Translations under genes and position numbers: made by a program
Shown here: piece by piece, positions 11,701 through 20,974 of the stretch
Position numbering within the stretch: the stretch's first letter is position 1
Layout of the letters: every line of letters starts with the position of its first letter
The notes under the pieces: generated by a model
What the model was told of the DNA's origin: nothing
What the model saw: the letters and a program-made list of their open reading frames with translations, nothing else
Databases searched by the model: none
Source: Ailanthus altissimus
Lineage: Eukaryota > Streptophyta > Magnoliopsida > Sapindales > Simaroubaceae
Assembly: GCA_946807835.1 (NCBI GenBank)
Contig: CAMPEX010000001.1
Span: forward strand, 449,001-513,000
Direction of reading: 5' to 3'
Length of the DNA stretch: 64,000 nt

Positions 11701-14700
11701 AGAAATTCATGCTTATTGAATACATATTTGAGAGAATAATTTTCAATCTCTGTATTTCTCGCTTTAGAATTTACAAATATTTATAGGTTATAAATACAAT
11801 TTATAACGGAAGAAAAATAAATCTTATACACATAGGGAATCCTAATATTTACAAAATAGACAACTCTTTTTAGTTAGTGCTCTAAATTAGAAAACAAATT
11901 CTATTTAGGACAGAACTTACTCTTTTTAGTTAGTGTTCTAAATTAGAAAACTAATTCTATTTAAGACAAGAACTTACTCTTTTTAGTTAGTGTTCTAAAT
12001 TAGAAAACTAATTCTATTTCGGACAAGAACTTATTTTTCCATACTTTTCCTCAAGCTGGTTCAAAAGTACTCTACTTTCCCAGCTTTTCATCAGGGAAAA
12101 CCTTTAGTGAGAATATCTATTAGTTGCTCCTAATTTGGTACAAAAGGCATGCATATTAATTCTACTTTCAATTTCTCTTTGATGAAAGTGACAATCTACT
12201 TCAATATGTTTAGCCCTATCATGTTATACTGGATTATGTGCTATATTGATAGCTGTTTTATTATCATAATATAATTTCATAAGATAATCACATGAAATTT
12301 TTAATTCTTCAAGTAGTATCGTCAACCATAAAAGTTCATAAATACCTTGTGCTGTAGCTTGAAACTCAGCCTCTGCACTACTCTTAGCAATCATAGACTG
12401 TTTTTTACTTCTCTAAGTTTTCAAATTCCCTGCTACAAATGTACAGTAACTTGAACTTCATCTTCTGTCATTTTCATAACTTACTCAATTTGCATCAATA
12501 AATGCCTTAACTTGCATATGACCTTTATTTTTAAATATTAACCCCTTTCCTAGAGTTCTTGATGTACTTTCTTTGTGACACAAAGACCTTATTCTTGAAC
12601 CTAGTAAGCTCCAAACCTAAAAAATATTTCAAATAATCGAGATCTTTCATCTCAATTTTCTCAGCCAATAAAGCTTTTAGTTTTTCTAATTCAACAATAT
12701 TATCTCCTATTAAGATAATATCATCAACATAGACTATAAGAATTACAATCTTTTCATCAATAGAATGTTTATAAAACATAGTGTGATTTGCCTGACTCTG
12801 AGAATATCCTTGGTAAATTGATCAAACCAAGCTTTAGGAGACTGTTTTATGCCATATAAAGACCTTTTCAGTAGACTTTCTCGGCCCCATAAATATTTTC
12901 GAACCCCGGTTACAAAATCATATAAACCTTTTCTTCTAATTTTCTTTTTAAGAAAGCGTTTTTGATATATAGTTGTTGCAATGGCCTACCTAGGTTAGCT
13001 ACGAGAGATAATAAACCTCGAATTGTATTTATCTTTGCTTTTAGGGTAAATGTTTCTTAGTAATCAATACCATATGTCTAGGTGAACTTTTTTCCAATAA
13101 GTTTGTCTTTGTATTTTTCAATTGACCTATATGCCTCACATATTTTTCAACAAGTCGATGATTTGTTATTGCCTGGCATAATAGATGGAGGTGAAGAACT
13201 AAAATCTAATGAATTGATAGGATTTGGACTAGTAGAACTAGGATTAAGAGTAGGTAATGATAATGGTAATCGAATTTCCCAAAAATAATTTTCTTCTTCT
13301 ATATTGTGTTGAAGAAGGTTTTTGAGGAAGTAGAGTTCATCTTCCAGTCAATCCTGAGCATGGCCAATCATCACCTCCTAGTTCTCAAATCCCAGGCAAT
13401 CTTTCTACAAATTTTGCTCCTTTACCTTTTTCTGATCTTGGTGTTTCAATTGTGTTTCAAAAAGTAGTTAGGAACTGTACCAAACATCCCATTGCCAAAT
13501 ATTTTTCCTACCATAAACTTTCAAAAAATACAGAGCTTTCACCATAAATATTTCTTACCTCTTTGTACCTAAAACTATACAGGAAGCACTAGGATGCTCG
13601 GAGTGGAAGTCAACAGTATATGAGGAGATGAAAGCTCTTAAAAAAACAAAAACTTGGGAGATTGTTGATCTACCTATGGAGAGGAAGATAGTAGGATGCA
13701 AGTGGGTTTTCACAATCAAATGTTAAGTCTGATAAGAGTATTGAGAAATACAAGGCAAGACTTGTTGCTAAAGGCTACACACAAACCTATGGAATTGACT
13801 ACCAAGAAACCTTTGCACTATTGCAAAGATCAACTCTATTCGAGTATTACTTTCTCTTACAATACATCTTAACTAGTCTCTACAACAGTTAGATGTAAAG
13901 AATGCCTTCTTGGATGAGGATTTGGAGGAAGAGGTGTTTATGGACCCACCACTAGGCTATGAATAAAAATTTGGAGAAAAACATTATGCCAACTAAATAA
14001 GTCATTGTATGACCTTAAGCAATCTCTTAGGGCCTGGTTTGATAGGTTCAGGATAGTTGTCAAGCTTCAAGGATATGTTCGAAGCCAAGTTGATCTTACA
14101 ATGTTCTACAAATACTTAAAAGAAGGGAAAGTGGCGATACTAATAGTTTATGTGGATGACATTATATCATTCTGATCAGAGATGATTGTCTTGAGCTTGA
14201 TAGACTGAAGAAAGCCTTAGCTTGTGAATTTGAAATCAAAGACTTGGGTCCTCTTAAATACTCTCTTGGAATGGAATTTGCTAGATCTAAGAAGGGTATT
14301 TTTATCTCTCAAAAGAAGTATATACTTGACTTACTTAGAGAAGCCGGCCTACTTGGTTGCAAAGCAGTAGAAACCCCTATAGAATCGAATTCAAAATTCT
14401 AGCCTGCAAGATCGAAAGAGGTGATTGACAAGGAAAGGTACTAATGCTTAGTTGGGAGACTGATTTATCTCTTACATACATGTCCTGATATTGCGTTTGC
14501 TGTGAGCATGGTAAGTCAATTCATCTACTCACCTAATCAAGGACACTTTGATACTATAAACAGAATCTTAAGGCATTTGAAGGGGACACCAAGAAAGGGT
14601 ATTCTATATGAAAATAAGGGACATCTCTAAGTTGAACTATTCACTGATGCTGATTAGGCAGAGAGTGTAACAGATAAAAGATCAATTTCGGGATGTTGTC

Positions 14701-17700
14701 CTTTTGTTGGAGGAAACCTTGTAACTTGGTGTAGTAAAAAACAAAATGTGGTGGCTAGAAGTAGTGTTGAAGTCGAGTTTAGAGCAGTGGCACATTGTAT
14801 ATGTGATGTTTTATGGATCAAACAGTTACTTGAAGAACTTAAAGCTATTAATCCCTTACCCATGAAGGTCTTTTGTGATAACAAAGCTGCCCTTGCAATT
14901 GCATACAATCTAGTACTTCATGAAAGAATCAAAATGTTGAAGTTGACAAATATTTTAACAAAGAGAAACTAGAAAATGGATTGACTGTCATGCTGTACAT
15001 TCCTACATTAGAACAAGTAGTATACATACTCACTAAAGGTCTACCAAAGAAGCAGTTTGATAGTTGAGTTGGCAAGTTGGCCATGAATGACATCTTCCAA
15101 CTAGCTTTAGAGGGGGGGTGGGGGGTGGGGTGGGGTTGTTGAGAATACGAACAAACCATGGAAATTAATTTCCTAGTTCTTAGGGATATGATTGTATATT
15201 TTTGTAAATATAGGTCTTATTAGAGGTGTATAGTTGTATATTAATTTTGCATAATTATAGCTTTATTTCCTTTTTTATAGGCTGTATTGTATTAAAAGTA
15301 AGAGTATTCTGCCTTCCTCATCAATAACAAATGTTTAGATTCTTAATATAATTGGGAAGGAAAATAAACATGATGTGTTTAAACTATTGACAAGTATCAC
15401 CTTGAAATCACGAAGGATTTTTCATTTTGAACAACAAAGGGAATATGTTTCTTAAGTATGAAAAACAAGGATGTTTTAATCTACGGTGCCATAACATTAT
15501 TTCATCTCTGATAGAAAAGGAATTTTACTATTTATGGTTTGAGCTTGTCCACTTGTAATGGCATCACTATCAAAACAATATAGTCCATCAACCTTTTTAG
15601 CTTTACCAATCGTCTTCCCCGAGCATAGATCCTAGAATTCACGATAAGATAGAAAAAAAATTTAGAAATATAATTTAAATCTTTTGTTGATAAACAAAAG
15701 ATTGCAGGAAATTTTTGTGATATGAAGAACTAAATCTAATTTTAAATTTTTGGAAATCATAATTGATCATTTTCTTGCTATAGTGGATAAAAAACCATCA
15801 ACAATCTTAATTTTTAAATTATCAAAACATGAAATATAAGATGAAAATAAATGAGAAATACTCGTCATATGATCTGTTGCACCTAATTCAATGATCCAAA
15901 GTACTTGAGTGGTAGAAGAGGTACTTAAAGCACTTAAAAAAATTACTTGTTTGCACTAAAGAGTATGCAGGATTTAGAGAGGTTTGCGATTGGTGTAAGA
16001 ACCTATACAATTGATCCAATTGTTCCTTATTGAATAAATGTGTTTTAGCTCCATTTTGTTTTGTTGTGGATTCTGTAGTTGCTTCCATTCTGCGATTGTT
16101 CTTGTTAGAAAATTTGTTCTTCTAGTTTTGAGGCTTCGCATGTAACTTCCAACAAGTCTCACGAGCATGTCGTGATTTATTACAGTAGTCACACCTTATC
16201 TTTCCTTTTTCATCATCTTTTTGGTTGATTCCTCTGATTATTTACTGAGATTGCAATTTCTGTTGTAGTACCAATAAATGCAGAATTTTTAGTAGTGCTT
16301 ATGGATAATTTCCCTATCATAACATTTCTTCAACTTTCTTCTCTCCTAATTTCTGAAACAGCTTCACAAATGGATAGAAGTTGTCTTTTTCCAAGTATGC
16401 GATGCGAACATCATCAAATTATTTGTTTAATTTGCTAGAAGTTCAAATACACGGATCTTCTTCTAACTTTTTGTTCTATATGGCATTATTTGCAAGACAT
16501 CCCCATTTAAACTTGTAAAATAGATCTAACTCTTGCCAAAGGCTTTTAAGGTGTTGTAAATATTTTATTACACCAAAATTGCTTTGTTTAATTTCTCGGA
16601 TATTGTTTTTAATTTAAACAATTTGTACATAATTTCCTATGTTGGAATATGTCTCCAAGACAACATCACATAAATCCTTTATTGTTCTTAGAAAAAGATA
16701 AGTATGGTCAATCTTTGGCTGTAGTAAGTTCACCAACCATGACATAATCATAGAATTCTCTAAATCCTAAATTGCATATGCTGGTTCATCTTCTTCTAGT
16801 GCCTTTGCTAATCCTGTGAAATAACCAAGTTTTCCTTTTCCTCTAATAAACAACTTCACAGATTAAGACCATTGGAGGAAGCTTTGCTCATTTAGTCTTC
16901 AGTATAGTAATCTGTAAAGATAGATTATTAGTAGCACTATGAATTAATGCTTGATGTGAAGGTTATTTTGATGGACTTGACAGTGGCGAATCTCCAGTTG
17001 TTTCTATTTCTGCCATTCCTCGTAAATGGGTTGCTTTAACAGTTGAAGAAAGAAGGTTGTCGTTGACAAATATTGAAGAGACCCCAAAAGTTTTGGTAAA
17101 CTGCAAAATTACCCCTAAAACTTTGAGACAATGATAGATGGCCCCCTAGATATGATATCAGAATTGGCAAGGACTTGTTGGAAGTACAATACCTACCTAG
17201 AGTGATAAATCGATATGAGAAAGTTCAAATGAACTTGGTAGTGACCCTTCATTTGTCGGTGAAATGCGGCGGCAAAGGACATCAATTGGGACTTCAACGA
17301 CCTTTCAAGACAAAATTATAGCTCCGAAGATATTGATTCAAGTGTAGATCAATAGATCGACAGGTCTCCTTCCATCCGAAGCTAGCGGTGCAAAAAGGGA
17401 AATCGTACAGGTGGCATGTGGGCCTATGTGTGGCTGTCAGTGGCTGCGCGTGCTATACATGCATTGTATAGGTGCTGGCCAGAGAACAAGCTTCAATTTA
17501 GTTTTCTAACTCTAGTCTTACACTTTGATACTATAAAGACAAACTTGAGAGAATATTTCTCAATCTCTATATTTCTTTCTATAGAATTTACAAGTATTTA
17601 TAGGCTGCAAATACAACCTATAAAGAAAGAAAAATAGACCTTATACAAATAGGGAATTCTAATATTTACAAAATAGACAACTCTTATTAGTTAAGATCCT

Positions 17701-18637
17701 AAATTAGAGAACCAATTCTGTTTACGACAAGAACTTGTCTTTCCACACTTATCTTGTTAAAATGATTCTGACCCAATCACAAGTTTCGAAATTTGAAGTG
17801 AGTTGTTATTTGTTTACATAGCTGGAAATTTGCTGTTTATTTTTTTTACAGGTCTTAAGTTAAATTCTGGTTCATTCTGTTGCATTGTAGTAATAGTATA
17901 ATCATTCTCACATGGACTTTTGGTGCCATCAGGTTGCAAGGATTCTTTTGTTCATCTACTTTTTCATCCACATGGCTATCCATTTTGACCAGGTGGGTAG
18001 TAAATGAGCTATAAAGTAACTGAAACTAATACCTACATTCTAGCAATTTCACTTTCTCCTTACAACGCTTTTGTGTTTTAACTAATCAGTTTTAGAAATT
18101 TGAATAAAAAAAATACCTTGTCTTATAATTGGTATGCTTTCAGTTTGTGAATTGGACCTTTTTTTTCTTTTCAATCTTTCTTTTGCTCTAACTTCCTTTG
18201 TGAAATTAAAGGAATCATAAAAGAAGTGCTTCCTTGTTTCATTTTTCTGCACATATAGAACAAAATCTACCTTGTAAACATTGCAGACATGGATTTTCTC
18301 CCTACATCTTGGTTTTGCAGTGCAAAAGCTTTTTTTTTTTAAATAAAAAAAAGCTTTATCTGATCTTTGTCCCAACTTCAAATAATTATAGTGAAGATTT
18401 AGTTGGTGGCCTGATCTCTCTCACTCTCTCTCTTGCTGATTGTGGAAATAAGAAGAGTGTTTGCGGTATTGAGTTTCGGCTTCGATTGTTCTATTTCAGG
18501 TAAAACAGGTCTTCCCCTTGGGCTTCTACAGCTTGCTTGTGGTGCCTCCCGTATTGGCAATGATGAATGTGTTCTGGTTGTGGAAGATCTCCAAAGGTTT
18601 GATCAAAACTCTTTCCAAGTCAAGACACAGTCAGTGA
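5751..18637 (+). CDS. TLC (TRAM/LAG1/CLN8) domain membrane protein, 8 coding exons, 260 aa
   Basis: Exons: 5751-5837, 7678-7763, 7872-8010, 10533-10607, 10862-10983, 11064-11139, 17933-17992 and 18500-18637. All junctions are GT-AG and phases agree, giving 783 nt, a 260-residue ORF and a TGA stop. The protein matches the plant TMEM56-like TLC family: exon 1 ends in a membrane helix (YWLLCVFSGIISCKI), followed by EKVEWNNR-GFSTFHA, the SDLF and INRTST segments, GYFLSDLAMIIWH, the di-histidine LHHGLSMFS (His132-133), ESTTPFVNLRWYLD, and a last helix before a basic tail (KTLSKSRHSQ). Several hydrophobic segments imply a multipass protein, probably in the ER or endomembranes. TLC proteins handle or sense lipids; the substrate here is unknown. 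The length is usual for the family. There are no stops or frameshifts in any exon. Intron 6 (11140-17932) is swollen by copia insertions, and intron 3 carries duplications. Confidence 0.93.
9069..9320. repeat. Tandem duplication in intron 3 of the TLC gene
   Basis: Two adjacent copies of about 120-130 bp share gagataaagttgacattgca-like and taaactctagaaattcatat segments. The second copy carries an extra short insertion (cattgaaaatccaa). This is a local duplication with no coding content. Confidence 0.75.
9711..9975. repeat. Diverged direct repeat in intron 3
   Basis: Two diverged copies of about 80 bp, near 9725-9785 and 9899-9955, share ttttaccagc, a tattaat core and gcctgtgagacaaa. They are separated by about 110 bp. 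The origin is unknown. Confidence 0.5.
11717..12043 (-). repeat. 3' LTR of the intronic copia, with an internal triplication
   Basis: It starts TGAATACATA and ends at ttccata, where the other LTR has ttccaca. It is about 110 bp longer than its partner because a 56-57 bp unit is present three times (starts 11863, 11919, 11976). The single-copy equivalent in the right LTR lies near 17673-17735. Confidence 0.8.
11863..12034. repeat. Three 56-57 bp tandem repeats inside an LTR
   Basis: Each unit begins actctttttagttagtg and ends in acaagaactt or cagaactt. The units are nearly identical, while the flanking LTR is clearly diverged from its partner. Expansion therefore seems later than insertion. 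Confidence 0.85.
12060..13290 (-). pseudogene. Copia RT and RNase H relic
   Basis: The minus strand reads, in copia order, a TYGIDY box with a stop before it, then PLQQLYIKNAFL, SLYGIKQSPKAWFDQF, the catalytic IVYVDDIILIGD (in 12531-12779) and MKDLDYLKYFLGLEL. The RNase H segment with a SAEAEFQA-like motif follows at about 12350-12400. In-frame stops and small deletions break it, although the YVDD catalytic box is intact. It is the 3' part of the pol of the element at 11717-17747. Upstream of the RT, a Pro/Ser-rich hinge (LSLPTLNPSSTSPNP) is where the opposite-strand fragment begins. Confidence 0.85.
13560..15063 (+). pseudogene. Copia RT-RNase H relic (plus strand)
   Basis: Readable blocks in order: EALGCSEWKSTVYEEMKAL, IVGCKWVFTIK, ARLVAKGYTQTYGIDYQETF, LQQLDVKNAFLD-like, SLYDLKQSLRAWFDRF, LIVYVDD with a frameshift directly after it, FEIKDLGPLKYSLGMEFA, VGRLIYLLHTCPDIAFAVS, and an RNase H end with KRSISGCCPFVGGNLVTW and ARSSVEVEFRAVA. 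Several frameshifts and stops occur (for example a stop just before the LVGRL block). The product is the polymerase half of a copia polyprotein and cannot be functional. Confidence 0.88.
15107..15136 (+). other. Long polypurine (G-rich) tract before the copia 3' LTR
   Basis: A run of about 30 bases consisting almost only of G with a few T and A sits immediately before TGTTGAGAATAC. This is where plus-strand DNA synthesis is primed in LTR elements. It is unusually G-rich (G7, G9, G4, G4 runs) and could form a G-quadruplex. Confidence 0.75.
15137..15329 (+). repeat. Probable 3' LTR of the plus-strand copia fragment
   Basis: It starts TGTTGAGAATACG after the polypurine tract and plausibly ends at tcaataaca. 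No second copy is present in the window, so the end is a guess. TATA-like and GTA-rich U3 sequence is visible. Confidence 0.5.
15345..17060 (-). pseudogene. Copia gag-protease relic
   Basis: The minus strand gives a copia gag with many stops. It has a CCHC knuckle CDYCNKSRHARETC at about 16150-16195, with all four ligands and the usual CX2CX4HX4C spacing. The protease active-site region follows as WIIELGATDHMT near 15860-15900, where the normal Asp-Ser-Gly has become Glu-Leu-Gly. These are the 5' coding parts of the element at 11717-17747. Confidence 0.8.
17534..17747 (-). repeat. 5' LTR of the intronic copia
   Basis: It is homologous to 11729-12043, sharing gagagaatat, ttacaaaatagacaactctt and gacaagaactt. 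It ends ccaca next to the CTTAT target duplication. The first bases (TAAAGA) have lost the canonical TG. Confidence 0.8.
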
Positions 18638-19540
18638 TATCCCAACATTTTTTCCATGGTGCCAATGCAAATGAATAATGACTCTTTATTTTAAAGATAG
18701 ATACTAATTTAACATTCAATTGTAAATTACAATTCATCGCAGTTCGGTGGAACAAATTCTTTTGATATCTGATATTATGGTTAAAAAATCTTACTGAAAA
18801 ATGGTCTGGTATGATTTGCAAATGGACTAGATTTAAGGTTGCACTAGAATTTACGGAATTTGTTTATTGCCAGATTTAAAACATGTGCCTATAAAATGTA
18901 CACCAGATTTATTATTTGCTGTGATTACTTTTCACTGTCGTAATACATTGTAATCATCATCGCTGTTGGAGTGGCAATATGAGTCACAATTCGCTTATAC
19001 AACATAAAATTTGAATTTGAATTAAAAAAATGACAATTATTAAACAAGTTAAATTTAGGGCACTTGTTTAATAATTGTGTTAAATTTGTATTTCAACATC
19101 ATGATTTTGTCATTCATTTGTTATGATATTATTGGAATAATTAAATTGGATCAATTTGTTTAAAATATAAGTTTATTTAAGAAATTTTTGGAAAATGAAT
19201 GCGAGCTTGAAGACTCAATTAAAATATAATATACTTAATAATTTATTTTTTAACATTTTAAAGCAATAATATTCATTGAATTATTTAAATGAATTAAATT
19301 GTGTATGTTTGTGTAAATGAGTCTAATATAACTTATTAATTAAATGTGTTTGATATAACCTATTTATTAAATGTATCTTAACAATTTCATATCATGTAAT
19401 TTGAGTTTTAAATAAATAAATTATGTGATTGACTACTAATTAATTATTTAAATAAATTATATTCAATATAATTTACTTACACAAATTGTCAAACTCGACA
19501 CATCTTAAAATTTGCAAGATGCATAGGTATAAAAAGTGTG
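18638..19540. other. 3' flank of the TLC gene, AT-rich
   Basis: A 3' UTR probably follows the TGA. A polyadenylation-like aataatga lies at about 18673, but the true end is unknown. From about 18850 the DNA is AT-rich without coding signal, apart from the hairpin at 19033-19078. Confidence 0.4.
19033..19078. repeat. Perfect 17-bp inverted repeat with 12-base loop
   Basis: The arms acaattattaaacaagt (19033-19049) and acttgtttaataattgt (19062-19078) are exact reverse complements. They lie about 400 bp past the TLC stop codon. They could be a miniature foldback element or an RNA hairpin in a long 3' UTR. Confidence 0.8.
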
Positions 19541-19544
19541 TTGG

Positions 19545-20660
19545 GCTCATTATCCTAAAAGCTCAACTAGTTCACATCCATTGCAATTCATTGAAATGAT
19601 AGCTCATATAATAAGAAGGCTCAATCTTATATAACAAAGAGTTTCGGCTTAAATTTCTTTCAAACCTAATACATTAGGTAACTAGATTTATCGATCCATG
19701 GGCTTCTTAAACGGGTCTTAAGAATCACGAGGATGTGAGAATAAGTTAAATTTTTAATTTTATTCAAATTTTAATTAATTAATTATTGTTACGTATGAAG
19801 AAGAATTTCTCACAAGTGGACAAATCTCACTTAAATTTATCTTTTTGATTGATGATTTATTAACATATTTGAACTCTTATCAAGTTCAGATTAATTAAAT
19901 GTGGATGTCTATGCATACTTTTAAAAATGTTTAAGACTCATGCACTATAAATAAGGTTGATTTATTTATTTATTATTTATTACTCAATATTCAATTCAAT
20001 CCATTAACTAGTGAAAGTCCTCAAAGTTGAAACTTCACGAAATTATCTTCTTGCCCTTACTCCTCGAAATTGCAAGAATGCAATCCAAAAAAAAAAAACA
20101 TACTGTAACGTTCAAGTTAGTAATTTTTTAAAAAAGAGAGTGTTCGATATATAGAACACTTCAAACACAAGAAAAATGCTATGAATGCTCAGAATTAGAC
20201 GAATATTGAATAAAATTAATTATGAGTAGAATGAATTGAATCGAGAGAATTGAATGTGAATATAATGATTCATGAGGAAGGTTTCATGCTTATTTATAGT
20301 GCACAAATTCAAATATGTATTAAATTATAAATTCAAATCCTCATCAAAGTATGAATTTAATTAAATATGAGTTAATTAGTCATTAAAATCCGTTTCAAAC
20401 AAAGAAAAATGATTTAAGTAGAATTATTCGACTTGTGGAAAATCCTTTTTCATAAAAAATAACAATTAATCAATTAAATTACGAATAAGAATTAAAGTTT
20501 AATCTGTTCTCGTCTCATCATGACTTACTTGATTCATTTCTGAGGTTTATGGGTCGATGGGACCGATTACCTAGCATGTTGGACTTGAAATTTGGGCTGA
20601 GTTCTCTTAAAGGTTAGGCTTTGTGTGAGCTATTTAGACCATCTAGATAATGGATACAAC
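19545..20660. repeat. Inverted pair of LTR-like arms, about 0.5 kb each
   Basis: 19545-20090 matches the reverse complement of 20110-20660 with moderate divergence. The pairs include aattaattaattattgtta against taacaattaatcaatta, and gcactataaataagg against ttatttatagtgca. Each arm carries a TATA-like box (about 19944 and 20285) pointing toward the centre. This looks like two solo LTRs facing tail to tail, or a foldback element. No coding is present. Confidence 0.7.
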
Positions 20661-20739
20661 AGATGTCCCCCTCATAAGTGAACGATTATGTAGGAGTATA
20701 CACTTATTCGCTTACCTATCAGCAAACATTACATGAATG

Positions 20740-20974
20740 CTTCTCATGTTTACAGCTTCTTCTCTAACGTTATTAGTCCTAAGATTATGCCTTTTTTGAA
20801 TACTAGTGATATTTATTCAAACACTACATACTATAAATTGTTTAATATTTATACAATAAAGATTTCAATAAAATCGTTAATATTAAACACATATGGTACA
20901 ATACTTGTAATGTTACAAACATTGTATGATCTGAAGGAGTTCAGATTTGGTCTAAAGGAGTTTAGATTAGTGCT
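20740..20974 (+). repeat. Inverted fragment of a copia-type LTR end
   Basis: Its reverse complement matches about 22060-22220 (cttagcact, aaactccttcag/ata, tacaatgttt, gttacaag). The piece is therefore an inverted copy of the end of the neighbouring LTR, placed where the other end of that LTR should lie. Confidence 0.65.

Larger units (their letters stand above)
13290..15340 (+). mobile_element. 5'-truncated Ty1-copia fragment in opposite orientation
   Basis: The fragment begins in the variable hinge between integrase and RT. It runs through RT and RNase H to a polypurine tract (15107-15136) and the start of a 3' LTR (TGTTGAGAATACG at 15137). Everything upstream of the hinge is absent. The surrounding copia is cut at nearly the same functional point on the other strand. 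A recombination or deletion event, rather than simple insertion, is likely. Confidence 0.75.
11717..17747 (-). mobile_element. Ty1-copia retrotransposon in intron 6 (minus), containing a second copia fragment
   Basis: The LTRs are 11717-12043 (3') and 17534-17747 (5'), flanked by a 5-bp CTTAT target duplication (11712-11716 and 17748-17752). Beside the right LTR, 17524-17533 (tttgatacta) is a decayed tctgatacca primer-site complement. Minus-strand relics read gag with a CCHC knuckle, protease, then RT, in copia order. The integrase region is missing and replaced by a plus-strand copia fragment (about 13290-15340). It lies antisense to the TLC gene within an intron, so it is removed if intron 6 splices correctly. 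Many stops and frameshifts show it is inactive. Confidence 0.85.

Noticed and set aside
12531..12779. Minus-strand ORF as an independent gene
   Set aside because: It carries the copia RT box YVDD and continues into other broken RT blocks between two LTRs.
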